64,000 bases of DNA from NCBI GenBank assembly GCA_950295325.1, contig OX485807.1, forward strand, positions 30,163,666-30,227,665, read 5' to 3'. This DNA is from Polytrichum commune (Eukaryota > Streptophyta > Polytrichopsida > Polytrichales > Polytrichaceae). Both the position numbers and the translations under genes were made by a program. Positions 36,101 through 48,550 of this stretch are shown piece by piece. The notes under the pieces are model-generated. The model searched no databases. It was not told the DNA's origin and was given only the letters and a program-made list of their open reading frames with translations. The first letter of the stretch is position 1. Each line of letters begins with the position of its first letter.

Positions 36101-37340
36101 CCAATCTTCTGCAATTACAAAATCATAATGATCTACGTCCTACCTAAATCAATGTATAGTAGAAAAATAATCGCAATCAAAAATTGCATCCTCATTGGAG
36201 ATTTCTTCTTCTCCACAGGTTTCCAAAGATCCATGCATTGTGTCACTCACCACATCTTCGTGATGACCATCAAAAAGATTGGGCTACTAGTTTTCGAATC
36301 CACTTTTTGTGGATGTCACCTTCATCTATTTGGCTTCCTTGTTCTCTGCATTCTCGATCTATCCAATTGATTCTTGGTGGAAAACCCCAAACCATGTTTT
36401 CATCCCCATCTTTGGTTGTAGGGTGCAAGGATTGTAAAGTGGACCAAAAAAATGCTCGTGTATCTTAAAACCATAATTTTTTTGGTCAAATGCCTAAAAG
36501 AGTAGGAAAATGTTGTTTAGATTGAATATTTTTTCATGGTGACATGTACTGTTGTGCTAAGTACTCAAGTGTAAAGCACCAAGATGAGATATTCAAAACT
36601 TAACATTAAAGTAATGCTCAAAAGAACATGACTAGATCTAGTTTAAGATGTATATTTCATGGCCTTAACTATTTTGAACTTGATTTTCTTTTCCATATTC
36701 CTTGATTTCATTATACACTTGAGGTCATCATCAAATATTTTTGTAAAAATTCATCAATATAATGCTATTTTAATCATATTTTAAACACACTTAATTCAAT
36801 TATTTGTTCAATATCGCCACTTGCAACATCTTCTAAAATATGTAGACTTTGTTCGAGATTGCTTTGTCAACATAAATTCCTTGGCCTTGTAGATCAATAT
36901 GTTATTGGAATGTTTATGATGATTTTTCACAAAATTCAACGTTAGTATATTGTTTAGAATCACTTTCATTTAAACTTGTGCGAGAATCAAAAGTTGTCCA
37001 CTTTACCATGATTGCACCCCGTAGGTGACGCATATTTGACTATGTACATTTGTGATCGTCCTTGTCAACTCAAATATATCTTCCCAATATTTGCTTTGGA
37101 AAGAGTGCAAGGACTAACCAAAGGACTTGCCACTCTCCAATGCACTCTACTAATTCTATACTTGTCATAAGGTTTGGTCTATATCATTTCAAACACTAGC
37201 CCATATTCGTTTTCTAATCTAGGAACCTTTGCGCATGACATGGTACACCAACTTCCGGATGTGAAATAGTTGGGGATGCCACCATGGCTAGATGCCAAGT
37301 TGTTCACACCGACATCTCGGCTTGCTCAACATTTTTGTTG
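36101..37340. other. Non-coding, no feature recognised
   Basis: AT-rich DNA without coding similarity or clear terminal repeats. Confidence 0.4.
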
Positions 37341-37347
37341 TGATGTA

Positions 37348-37473
37348 CAATCGTTCGTTTGATTGCCCTACCTCCCCAACGACTAAAAACAATAACTCGC
37401 ATGGTTGCTCTACCTCTCTAGCAACTAAAAACAATTGTTCGCTTGGCTGCCCTACCTCCCCTGCGATCAAAAA
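37348..37473 (+). repeat. Three tandem 42-bp units
   Basis: Units start at 37348, 37390 and 37432 with pattern CAATNNTTCGNNTGNTTGCCC, TACCTC, GACTAAAAA. The period is a multiple of three and the minus strand stays open across it, giving a 14-residue repeat (EVGQPSEQLFLVAR-like) in an 83-codon frame. No gene is otherwise evident. Confidence 0.8.
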
Positions 37474-37479
37474 TAGATG

Positions 37480-38046
37480 TGGGGTAGCAAAGTTGGGCCA
37501 TGTGGACATACCACAAGTTTTGGGTGGTGGGACCCACACAGCTGAATGTTAGAGTGCAAGTTATGACCATCTCTGGCCCATCATGAAAGTCACTGTGGGA
37601 GACTAATTCACCTACATAAATGCACTTTCAGTTTGGTGTGATTAGGGCATGACTTGAGCTTAGCCTAAAAGTTCGTTCTAAAAACACGGCCTCCACACTA
37701 TCAATGTTATCTAGTCCCGAGCCTAGTTGACAAAGAACATGGCATGCTTTTAAAATGGAGATTTTAAACCTCAAGCACCAACCCTCCCATTAGTATGTAG
37801 GACTTTTAAAATTGTCACCTTTGGCTCTTGTGATTGGTTGCTTTTAGTCTTAGCTATGAGGGTGTGAGGAGCTCCATGTACAAAAATTGATGGTAAGATA
37901 GATGAGTGGGTAAGGCATTTGGTGATGGGACAAAAGCCATCCAACATGTTATTGCTCAATAGATAAGACAATGAACATGTATGAAAGGTACTTAATCAAA
38001 ACCTACTCAAAATCCCGTAGAGCAAGTTCTTGTAGGTGCACCGGGA
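37480..38046. other. Non-coding, no feature recognised
   Basis: No coding similarity or terminal repeats seen. Confidence 0.35.
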
Positions 38047-38054
38047 TAGCTGGG

Positions 38055-38613
38055 CACGGGTAGGTCACTTAGTGCATTTTTAAAACGACATGCGGCATAA
38101 TATAGAGAGGATTAAAATCATTTGAAATAAAAATTATAAAGGAATTCCAAATAATGAAGGGCCCATTAAATGTAGACAATCCCATTATAAGTAAGTTAGA
38201 TGAACATAAAATGTGGGCCATTATTTTTTGTAAAATTAATATAGGGGTGAACATAAGGATCCTAGAAGGTATGTTTAGTATGTTTGCTATGGTCTCCTAT
38301 GTGTTTTCTTCATAACTTTGTTTGCAATGATATTACTGTTTGCACCCTTCTTTGTTTCCATGGTTTCCCTTAACACTCGTCAATGCGTTAGGAAGTAGAT
38401 TAGCTTTTATTACTTAAAAGGAATATAGAGTACAAAAAATTGCAGTGACTTGGACAATATAAGTAATGGAAGGGTGCAAACAAATGGGCCATTTTTGAAA
38501 TTTAAGTAATTATAGGGAGGCTTTAATTCAGCCCTTGAAGGTAAATAACCCCAAAACAAAAAAACCCCAGCCGCACATGGTGCACAAAAATGCCTTAGAG
38601 TGACCTACCCGTG
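38055..38613. mobile_element. hAT-like non-autonomous element, 559 bp, perfect 8-bp TSD
   Basis: Perfect 15-bp terminal inverted repeats, CACGGGTAGGTCACT at 38055 and AGTGACCTACCCGTG ending at 38613, extend inward imperfectly to GCATTTTT. Both sides are flanked by TAGCTGGG (38047-38054 and 38614-38621), an exact 8-bp duplication as made by hAT-type transposition. No transposase is encoded. Confidence 0.8.
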
Positions 38614-38713
38614 TAGCTGGGTCCTCCAACATAACCGAGAGAGCTTAACCTAGTTTGGGGGGAAAACTTTGGTTACTTGGTAAAACCATGTGGGGATGGA
38701 CCTTTAGTGGTAG

Positions 38714-38912
38714 CAATGTCCACGGAGATTTTTGGGCATAATCGGTCAAAATCCTTGTGTTTCCAAGTCCAACTAGTTCTATGTTGAGATCTTTCGGTTT
38801 TTCTTTATTGATTCTAGGTATATTCTTTAGATACCTCTAAAGCGATCGGTTATTTTCTTGAAGTCTTGAACTTCAACCAGTTATTTTTGAAACTCAACCG
38901 GTTCACCTACAA
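38714..38912 (+). mobile_element. hAT-like 226-bp MITE family, fragment
   Basis: Starts CAATGTCCACGGAGATTTTTGGGC and follows the family through CAAGTCCAAC, TCGGTTTTTCTTTATT, GAAGTCTTGAACTTCAACC and AACTCAACCGGTTCA. The right terminus is replaced by unrelated sequence after about 38912. Confidence 0.65.
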
Positions 38913-39052
38913 GTAAGATAGATGGGTCTTAAGTGGCTCGTTTTCTTAAATGGACCTTTGGATTTGATTGGTATGTGGTTCGGTGAGGATCAAAGAGCAA
39001 ACATCATAAAGACACATGTTTATAAGAGATCGGACTACGTCATCAAATATTA

Positions 39053-39643
39053 GGGCCACTTCACACATGAGCCAAGAGCCATGACCTTGTAATCATGAGG
39101 ACCCTTGACTCTCATCCAAAAGCCGTACCATGGGTGTTGGGAAAGCCCTTTTATGTAGTCTTGGGCCCTCAAGCATAGTGTGAAGTGAGAATGAACCATG
39201 TTGCGGGACCATTGCATATTTTGTTGGCAGGAAAAGAGGGGAGGATATGGTTTAATATAATATGTCTCCAAGTTTATCAATTTAAGATAATTACTTGGTG
39301 GTGTTTGTCTATCTTGGAATCTCTCCCGGAATCTGCCATGCAGTCTGTCCTGAAATATGTCTTGCTGGATAAAAATATTAAAAAAGTCATGGTCTCCCAG
39401 AATTTGCGTCAAGCCCACCTCTTGGAGGTGGGTCTGACGCAAATTCCGGTAGACCATGCACCCTTATCCACAACTAGACATGTAGGACTCCATGTAGACT
39501 TTTCATCCACGAACTTTTATTTGGACCTTTAGGCCTTCACCGCCTAGTGTGAAGTGAACTTGGACAGTCTCCGCCTTTTTGACCAATGAGAGCTCTTACA
39601 TTGCCATGGTCAAGGGCCTTCAACCTTGTGTGTGAAGTGGCCC
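39053..39643. mobile_element. PIF/Harbinger-like MITE, 591 bp, with internal hairpin
   Basis: The TIRs GGGCCACTTCACACA (39053) and TGTGTGAAGTGGCCC (ending 39643) match over 15 bp. They are flanked by TTA at 39050-39052 and 39644-39646. An internal near-perfect palindrome with 34-bp arms sits at 39388-39458 (CATGGTCTCCC...AGACCATG). Related elements lie at 40364, 43665 and 49407. Confidence 0.8.
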
Positions 39644-40295
39644 TTAATAACCACTCTACACTCAACAGTGAACACAATCGGGAGGACCTATGTTTCCACT
39701 CAAGAAAATCAACAAACATGCACTTTCGACAACCACAACTAAAACGAGGGGAAATCCGATTTTCAAACCACTTTTTATGGACGTTTCGTTCTAGATTTGC
39801 TATAATGCAACACGACTTTCATATTGTGTCAATCTCATCAATCAGTAGAAGTTGGAGAACATGAAAAAGGAACCAAACAACACACACCCACATTCATATA
39901 TACCTCCCCGATCACTGCTCCCTGTTCATTGAGCGGTAGGACAAGCGCTCATCAGGCTTTTATGATGACATTTGCTCGAATTGGAAGTGTTTTGGACCAC
40001 GGTTGTTTATGCACCAGGTATAGCCACACATGCCTATCAGAAATCTCTCCAGATGCGTGTATAAATAGAAGGCTTTCCGGCTGCTCACATGCTAGCACAT
40101 GCGCTCACGCTTTTAGGATGGCATTTGCTAAAATTGGAAATGTTTTGGAACACATTTTTTTAATAGTGTTGTTGATGCACTAGGCATAGCCGCATATGCC
40201 AATCAGAAAACGTGTCCAAATAGAAGGCTTATGTGTCAGGTTGCGGACTAATTGGGTGGGGATCCAATCGAACCACCATTTGACTCAATTTCCAG

Positions 40296-40356
40296 GGCAG
40301 GATTTTTGGGCACAGCCAGTCAAATCCTATTATCCGAGTGTTTCCAAGTCCAACTG
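40296..40356 (+). mobile_element. hAT-like 226-bp MITE family, short fragment
   Basis: Carries GATTTTTGGGCACAGCC, a shortened interior and TTTCCAAGTCCAACTGG, matching the left end of the family. It directly abuts the Tourist-like fragment at 40364. Confidence 0.5.
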
Positions 40357-40363
40357 GCAGTTA

Positions 40364-40990
40364 GGGCCACTTCACACATGGGCCACTGGCCGAGACCTCG
40401 TAATGGTGAGGACCCTTGATTCTCATCCAAAGGCCGTACCATGGGTGTTGGGAAGCCCGTTTTATGTACTCACGGGCCCTCAGGCATAGTGTGAAGCAGA
40501 GCCCAACATTTTCCTTTTTAATTGCACCCATACCCAGACCATGCCCATCAGCAGTGACCTATGTCCACCCATGCCCACCCATAGCATGACATGTGCGCAC
40601 CCATGCCCACCCATGCCCACACATAGCATGACATGTGCCCACCCATGCCCACCCATGCTATTCAAATTGCGCTCATGTATTCAAAAATTGTGTAATGTGT
40701 ATTGTGTAATTGTGTAATGTGTCTTGTATGATTGTGTAATTGTGCCCCACCCATGCCCACCCATGAACAATAATATCGCAGCCATGCCCACCCATGCCCA
40801 CCCATGAACAATAATATTGCACCCATGCCCACCCAAAACCCATGGGCATGGGTGGGTATGGGCATGGGCATGGGTTTGGGCACCCAATGTAGGGCTCTGG
40901 TGTGAAGTGAGAATGGACCATGTTGCACACTTTAATGGACCATGTAAAGTGGACTATGTAAAGTGAGAATGGACCATGTAAAGTGGAAGT
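40364..40990. mobile_element. Tourist-like MITE fragment carrying a minisatellite
   Basis: 40364-40502 matches the left 140 bp of the element at 39053, including the TIR GGGCCACTTCACACA preceded by TTA, and CCGTACCATGGGTGTTGGGAA. After the minisatellite, 40900-40930 resumes with GTGTGAAGTGAGAATGGACCATG, as in the 39.18-kb copy. The right TIR is not found. Short GGACCATGTAAAGTG repeats follow. Confidence 0.6.
40557..40878. repeat. CCCACCCATG minisatellite with inverted end
   Basis: Many copies of ATGCCCACCC occur in plus orientation, two as part of longer units with ATAGCATGACATGTG and two with AACAATAATAT. They are interrupted by a TGTGTAATTG-rich stretch (about 40689-40742). At about 40838-40878 the same decamer appears inverted (ATGGGCATGGGTGGG), so the tract can fold back on itself. 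Confidence 0.85.
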
Positions 40991-40999
40991 GGGAGTGGA

Positions 41000-42178
41000 T
41001 CAATATTAAAGTGTTTCTCACACAATTGGGCAACCTCACTATGCATTCCCTAATTTGGGGCCTTCCCAGCGAGGTGAACCGCATGAATACATGCATAGAA
41101 AATAGTGATGAAATAATACTACGCTATCACTTACATAACACAAAATTCAAATATGAAAGAAACGTTTTGAATTTGAGGAGCTTGAGTGACTCAAGGACGA
41201 GCCCGTGGTGGGGAACCACTTTTGACCTCATTTGAGAAGCTTAAGTGAGCTCAAAGATGGTTGTAGTGATAAGGATCATTATTGTGGCCTACATCAACAT
41301 GAGAATTTAATATACCTCGTTGAGTTCGGCCTCTCATTTTGTGGCCCCTTGATGTCTCAATATGAGCATGGACACTTCAAAGTGATCAATGAACACGTCC
41401 AATGTGTGCGTGTGTCATGCGTGGGCTTGGTGCCTAGGTTGTCTACTTGGGACTGGTGAGGTCATGAATTCAAAACCCTTGGCTAGCCTCCCTTAACGTA
41501 GTCATGCCTAGATAAGTCTTGATGTGAGCTTATTGACCAAGGGGGGGGGGATTCTTTTGGTTGGGTTTACATGATGATTGCAATTATTTTCATCATATGT
41601 AAACTTTGCAAAGTTGATATTGCATTATGGGCGGGCACCACCAAAAATCCCATCCAACTGCACTATACATATAATATCACATGAATGGACCAGTGATGTG
41701 CACCATTTCCACCTTCTAAAGTGCTTGATTTACTATTGATTTGAACATGTGATCCTTGTAGTGCTTTAACTCAAACTATCATGATGTGTTCTTAAACCTC
41801 TCCATATGTCACCTTGAAGTCCATAGTGGACCTCTCAAACCCTTAAGGGTTAAGTCTAAACATATTCTTGGTTTTGCACTTTCTGGTATCTGGATCAACT
41901 CCTTCATCATGGATGGGCTATCATAAAAACAAGGTCCTATTGTGTTGTGGGCTAATTCATTCCAATTGACCATATTATGTTTGAGGTCTATATTAATAAT
42001 TTTGACATTAATTCATCTTGATACAGAGCACTTAAGTTCACCTTCCCAACGGATGAGTTTAGTTAGACACCATGAAGCTCTACCCTCATGTCTCTTAGAA
42101 GTAGAGCATAATTCACGAGTGTATAATATACTTTCTAGTTCTTGAATTGTCTCAATACATCACTCATTTTGGAATTAA
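41000..42178. other. Non-coding, no gene recognised
   Basis: No coding similarity. A segment at about 41395-41560 (GGTGCCTAGGTTGTC...GGTCATGAATTCAAAACCC) is vaguely SINE-like but has no tail or TSD. Confidence 0.35.
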
Positions 42179-43402
42179 AAATGTGCACTACACCGTTCAT
42201 GGTACTTAGTGTCGTGTACGCTATTTACGAAGGGCCTATACTAGATACCTAGAGGTTTCAAAGTGTCATGCGTGCGAATTGCCAATATGATTCCATTTGT
42301 CATCATAAATAACTTCCTTAAGTGCAAAATATCTACATTAAGACATTTAGAGTAGCACATTGGGATACTTTAGCTGACAATCTCGTGTTTTAGTACACAT
42401 GGGAAGATATCTTTCAATGTACTATTGAAAGTGTCCCGTGTTTAAGTTCTAATATGCAAGACGAAGATATTCTTGAGCGTACTAATGGCAGGTGTCATTT
42501 TGTACACTTCAGTCAACTTGTAGACCATTGTGTAACATATGCATGCACCTCATAACATTATAGAACATATTCATACCGAGGTATCAATAAGCACACTTGA
42601 ACACCAAATATCATGAGGTGACACTCATGATATGCCTCAAAATAGAGTAGGTGACACTCTTCGGCATGCAACACTAGATACCATAAATGGTGAAGTGCCT
42701 CACAACTACAATTCCAAACAACTTGTAGTTCTATTGAGTGCTTGCATAGTGGCTCCAAAGTGTACCCTATCCACAACTTTCACACTAGGATAATGTGCAC
42801 TACACCGTTCATGGTACTTAGTGTCATGTACGCTATTTACGAAGGGCCTATACTAGATACCTAGAGGTTTGAAAGTGTCACACGTGCTAATTGCCAATAT
42901 GATTCCATTCGTCAACATAAATAACTTCCTTAAGTGCAAAATATCTACATTAAGACATTTAGAGTAGCACATTGGGATACTTTAGTTGACAATCTCGCCG
43001 TTTAATACGCATGGGAAGATATCTTTCAATGTACTAATGAAAGTGTCCAGTGTTTAAGTTCTAATATGCAAGACGAAGATATTCTTGAGCGTACTAATGG
43101 CAGGTGTCATTTTGTACACTTGAGTCAACATGTAGACCATTGTGTAACATATGCATGCACCTCGTAACGTTATAGAACATATTCATACCGAGGTACCAAT
43201 AAGCGCACTTGAACACCAAATATCATGAGGTGACACTCATGACATGCCTCAAAATAGAGTAGGTGGCACTCTTCGGCATGTAACACTAGATACCATAAAT
43301 GGTGTAGTGCCTCACAACTACAATTCCAAACAACTTGTAGTTCTATCGAGTGCCTGCATAGTGGCTCCAAAGTATACCCTATCCACAACTTTCACACCAG
43401 GA
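42179..43402 (+). repeat. Tandem duplication of a 612-bp unit
   Basis: Copy 1 is about 42179-42790 and copy 2 about 42791-43402; both begin ATGTGCACTACACCGTTCATGG and end CTTTCACA(C)NAGGATA. Only scattered single-base differences are visible over the whole unit, so the duplication is fairly recent. A 72-codon minus-strand frame is preserved in both copies (42558-42776, 43170-43388) but is rich in Cys/His/Leu and resembles nothing I know. Confidence 0.9.
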
Positions 43403-43664
43403 TAATGTCCAAGCAGAACGTGTTGCCGAGCTTCACTGTACGTGCTGTCACCTCAATAAGTAAGGTATGCCATGATCAGAGTGAATATTATTCAATTCAT
43501 ATAAATATCTTGAAAATCAAATAAATATATCCAGTATAAGTACAAGTGGCAGTTTGCATGTAGTTATTTCTACTTCTTATTTTTAACTCCGCGGTAGAAT
43601 AGCTGCCATGCAGGATATATATAGTTCTCAATGCTGACGAGGGTCTTAATTAAGTACAACTTTA

Positions 43665-44164
43665 GGGCCGTTTCACACACGAGCCAAGAGCCGTGACCAT
43701 GAGATTGTGAGAGCCCAAAAGAAAGTTTCCAAAGGCCGATCCCAACACACCTCCGAAATCATGAAGTGTGGTCACGGATCCTCAAGTGTAGTGTGAAGCC
43801 ATATGTGATCGGGTCCTCAACCAAATGATATTTCAATGAATTTCTATTCACGTGGGTACTCACACATGATAAAACAAAATAAATCAACAGCTGTGAGCGT
43901 TCGGAGTGCCATGGTCTCCCGGTTTTGTGTTAGGCCTACCTCCAACAGGTGGTTCTTGAAAACAATCCAAGTGACCATGAAACAAGATCCATTTGATGCC
44001 ATGTAGGAATCCATGTAGACTCTACACCCGTCTTGCATTCACATACTCCGTTGGTCTCTCAAGCGTAGTGTGAAGCGAGCTTGGACCGGCTCCGCCTTTT
44101 CCACCAATGAGAGTGCTTGAAGTGTAATGGTGACGGGCTCTCAGTGTCGTGTGTGAAGTGACCA
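43665..44164. mobile_element. Tourist-like MITE, eroded right end
   Basis: The left TIR GGGCCGTTTCACACACGAG is preceded by TTA (43662-43664). The right end, CGTGTGTGAAGTGACC, is mutated and its TSD is lost. Interior blocks CAAGAGCCGTGACCATGA, CATGGTCTCCCGG...GTGACCATG (internal hairpin) and CCACCAATGAGAG are shared with the 39.05-kb element. Confidence 0.65.
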
Positions 44165-44359
44165 ACTTGGGCCAAGCAGAGTCTAGTGGCCTCAATACTG
44201 ACAGACTACATATCCATTGACCTCAAAGCCTTTGAAGGTTGCAGTGTCCTCAAGCATTGAATAAGATACACCCATTCGATTCTCATGGATGAGACTCTGC
44301 AAATCTTACAAGTGGCCCGTGTTTCCAAAATTGAATGAGTTCTGACATAACTTAGAATC

Positions 44360-44734
44360 TCTTTATTTGAACGAATGGGGAGAACCAGCTGCTGGTTGCA
44401 CATGAACCGTCTGAAGGGAGGCCACATGCATTTGGAAACGCCACTTTCGGAATGGATTTGGGTGAGGCAAAGGTAAAAGAATGTTGGCCTTGGCTTAAGT
44501 TATCAAACTCCATTTCAAAAACCAACGTTTTTGAACGTGTGTGGCCTCCCCATGAGTCTGAGGAATAAGTATTCGAAATTCAAAGCTTTACGAGAGTTAC
44601 TGACCATTTTATAGAAATTTATAGAATATACTCCGATTTCATCTAGAAACCAAAAGATGTCAAACACGTAACCAATTGGACTTGGAAACACTAGGATCTT
44701 GACCGATTATGCCCAATGATCTCCCCGGACACTG
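44360..44734 (-). mobile_element. hAT-like 226-bp family copy with a nested insertion
   Basis: 44372-44418 matches the right part of the family (GGGGAGAACCAG...CACATGAACC). The match resumes at about 44570-44734 (GAGTTACTGACC...CGTAACCAATTGGACTTGG...CTCCCCGGACACTG). Between them lies about 130-150 bp with GGAGGCCACA...TGTGGCCTCC inverted ends, a likely nested element. Confidence 0.6.
44417..44549. mobile_element. Putative small element nested in the hAT-like copy
   Basis: Inverted ends GGAGGCCACATGCATTTGGAAACG and CGTTTTTGAACGTGTGTGGCCTCC interrupt the hAT-like MITE. A related right end (GTTTTGAATATGTGTGGCCTCC) occurs alone near 50430-50465. The TSD is not clear. Confidence 0.45.
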
Positions 44735-47700
44735 CTTTATTTGACGCTTACTTTTCATGTGTAGTATGATGTTGGGTCGTGAAGGAACATGTGGAATAAC
44801 TCTAATTTTCAGTGTTCAAATTCACTCATTCTCAGTGGTAGAGCTCAGGTTCACGCTCCTCTTGTACAAAACAGACCTCTACAGCCTATGCTCGTTTCAA
44901 CCACAAAAGTTAGTTGAGCAATGTTGAAGGCATTATAATGCAGCCCCAATACTACATGGTTTCTATTCTTACACACACGTTAAACATGGGAACAAACGCA
45001 ACAAAACAAGGGACCCCACACAAAGTAAATTTTTCACATGGATGCCTAAACAAATGCATGTGAGTGGCTTGACTTCAACTTAATCTAAAAGAAGGCGTTA
45101 CAATTGATGCGCCATGTCAATTAAAGTAGTATCCATGACTTGTCTTGTAGCAGCAAGTGTCTCATACTATGTTCTTCTTTACTTGTCACCTAGTGATGCA
45201 AGATCATTTAGGTGGGTGGAGGTGAGTAGAGTGGGCAACAATATTACAAAAACATTAGCTATAGTGTAGTATATGCATTTCAACCATTTGCATGGGGGAT
45301 CAAGCATAACCAAACCCTCTCTAGGTTTATGGCTACTATAGATTGATAACTAGCCCCAGGAGAATTTGTTGTCCCCAATTTTGTCTTCACCCTAAGGAAC
45401 CTTCAATGACAAATATATTATTGCATATTGATTAGGATGTGAGTTTTGGAAGGGAATCCTTAATCTTTATACAAGTGAAGTGGAGTAGTGTGGAGTCAAT
45501 GCACGTGTGGGTAATTTACACTTGAAATGAAGCCTAGATAGTCTTCTTGTGCATATTAGTGCATAATTCATGTAGAAATAATCAAACCTCAAAAGTGTTT
45601 TGGGAGGTGAAGTTTTGCTTGATATTTATAATGTTTGTAGTTGAACACAATTTGAATAGACAATTGTGTTCTTTGCATTGCTTCTTAAAATTGATTTCCA
45701 AAGTATGTTGATAACACATTTTCTTCAATTGGACCTCCAATACCTCTTGAATTCCGCGTTTGCAAAATTTGTTCATATCTTACATACAGATAATGAAAAA
45801 TTAATCATTTTTTCTTTACTAGTGAACACTCTCTATTTAATTTCTAACTTTCTTTACTTGGATATCAACAAAATTAATATCGATTCACATACTATGTGCA
45901 ATTGAGTTCCCAAATCTATTGAGGGCATGTATACACAAAAGCCCTTAGGCCATGGCTCTTGAGAATTCTTGAATTCTCATTGGTTGAGAGTGTCAGGGAC
46001 TTCCACTTTAGGTTTACATGAGGGTAGATTTGGACCACAATCCATAACATCTTCAGTGGATGAAGAAATCTACATGCGATCCCACATGGCCAGTATGGAT
46101 AATGTTGGTTGGATTGTGAATAATTTATTGAGACAGTTCTTGAAGGTAGGCATATGATGGATTTGGGACGGGAATTTGGGTTTACACTAAGAGCTTGTGC
46201 CCTCCAAAAGACTTTGGACTATAGTCCATGGACTTTCTCTATGGTCTCATCCAAAAAGAAGAGTATCATGGTCATTTAAGAGCCATGACCTAATGCCTTT
46301 GTTGTAAACATGCCTCGAGGAAATAGTGTTTCAAATTTCACACAACCTTGCAATTTAGCCATGTACATCCAAATTGTGAACGAGTTAAGGTGTACTTGAG
46401 TACAAGGTAAACTCTTTCTTTGTGTACTATGACACAAGCATTGGTTTTCTGATAAATATCATGAGCAACGTGGGCAAATATGGTGGTGGTGAGGCCATTG
46501 CCCCACCATTCCCAACCTCACAAGAATGGTGGATTGGCAATGACGAGGTGCCATGCACGTGCAAGAGGGGGGGGGGACCACACTAAGTTTGATATATGTA
46601 TCATATGCATGGGTGATAGGTCCATGATGCAATAAGCCAAGACAATACGGGTCCAAGGTAGTTAACCTACTGCAAATAAAGTAAAATTTGGCAAATAGAA
46701 AGATAACGAAGGATGTCTATTAGGGGAGGACTCTACTCTCCAACCATAAACTCAAAATCCATCGTCAAAATTTACTACCCCTCTAAGAATTTTCAACTTC
46801 TTCACTTGCAATGTTGGAATGTAATCACTTTGAATGCCAAGCACAGTTATTCACGAAGGGGTCATGAAGTCATGATGGATAGGGATATGGACACATGACA
46901 TTAGTCTTGGAGCATGCTTATTTTGACAATATAGGATTGTACCATATAAATACAATGTGACATGTAGTGCTCATAGCATGTTATTAGGCAAGTCATGAAA
47001 CAATATAAATGGCAAATTTAACTACATGGTTCATTCATAATGAATCTAGACCCTAATTTGTTCATTATACAAATCTAGGTTACTAATCTAGATTATGAAT
47101 TGTTCTTGTTAGACTAGCATACAAATCCTATGCAATCGCCCCATGTCGATGAAAGAAAAATGCAAATCTATCATTGTGTTAGATTTGCGATTTCAAGTTA
47201 CATAAGACAAGGTTCAAGTGACATAGGTCAATTGCCTAGGACTCACATGCTTGTAGTGTGCATTACCATAAGATTGTTTTCCTTGGACCTTAGCCAAAAA
47301 CAAACAAATCAAACAAAGTTGGATGCCAAAGATGGAGGGGACATCATTTCTCTTAATGTTAAAATGGTGAAAATCATGATTGACCTCTCCCATTAGCACC
47401 TTTTGTGCCCTACATTGGTACTTCAATGTGAACGTGTATACTAGTTTTGTATGAGGGGCTTTTTTGCACCTCCACATGCTCTAGCCCAACCATTTTCATT
47501 TATAGTTAGATACTTGAAAAACCATTCATGGGAAACACACATAGATGGATGCTCATCATGAGCACATGCGCATATGGGAGGCATATGGGAGGTTGAGGCC
47601 AACAAATCCATTTGGGAGGTAAAGACTTATTTGTAGGCCACCAATTGCAATATGGTGGTTGGCAACCAATCCCATAATTAACACTTAACCTTCCAAGCCT

Positions 47701-48548
47701 ATGACATGGTTGTTTTGAGTGCATTTCACTCAATATTGGTTGTGGAATTTTCATGGACAAGTTTTGAGGTTAAAATGGGGTTTGTCCATAAGATCTTGAA
47801 CATAGGAGATGAGTTATCATAAGAATAAACATGAGCACAAATAACTCTTTGGATTTTTAGATTATAACAATTAAAAGAAGTGATGTACAAGAAAATGTCA
47901 TGTTTTATTCTCCACAAAAGACCTTTAACCAATCAAGTTCACTTGGAAGCCAAATGTAATGCTTGTGTGATCCACTAGATGCGAATAACTTAAGAGTTGA
48001 GCATCTCCACAAATTATTGTGCCAAAATGTGCAAACCATAATAGGCTAGCCACTTTGCATTTGGAGCATGTAAGTTTATCTCATATTTCCAACCACATAT
48101 ATGCAGATAATTCCTTAAAAAATTAAGAGTGTCCAAATGTCCAAATGTGTCCAAACATAATGAGCATTTTTTTATGTTCATGCAATGTTTGCATTGAGGT
48201 GGCCACTATTGATTGGGTCAACACCCTATGTCATGAGCTCCCAACTCAACAAAAACATGACCACTTCCTTATTTGACATATTTTTATACATTTTAATCAT
48301 CTACAAATTGCACAACTCATGTGTCTATGGGTAGATATATGTTGGTGGTGTTTATAGTTATTTTAATTATGGATGAATGAGTTAGGTGGGGTTATGGTAG
48401 GAAGAAATCATTCATCGACCAAAAATGGGTTGCTTGGGAAGTTAAAGGTTAAGGTTCACATACTAAAGAATATGGCTTGCAGCAATGGCACTTGCCCATT
48501 ATTGTACATACAATGAGAAAATGGAGCATACACAAAATCCTCATATTA
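44735..48548. other. Long non-coding stretch, no gene recognised
   Basis: AT-rich sequence. Open frames are short and without family resemblance. Small inverted repeats are common, but no bounded element could be defined. Confidence 0.35.
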
Positions 48549-48550
48549 TA

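Noticed and set aside
41395-41560. Possible SINE (tRNA-like boxes)
   Set aside because: Box motifs are weak, there is no A-rich tail or TSD, and only one copy is seen.
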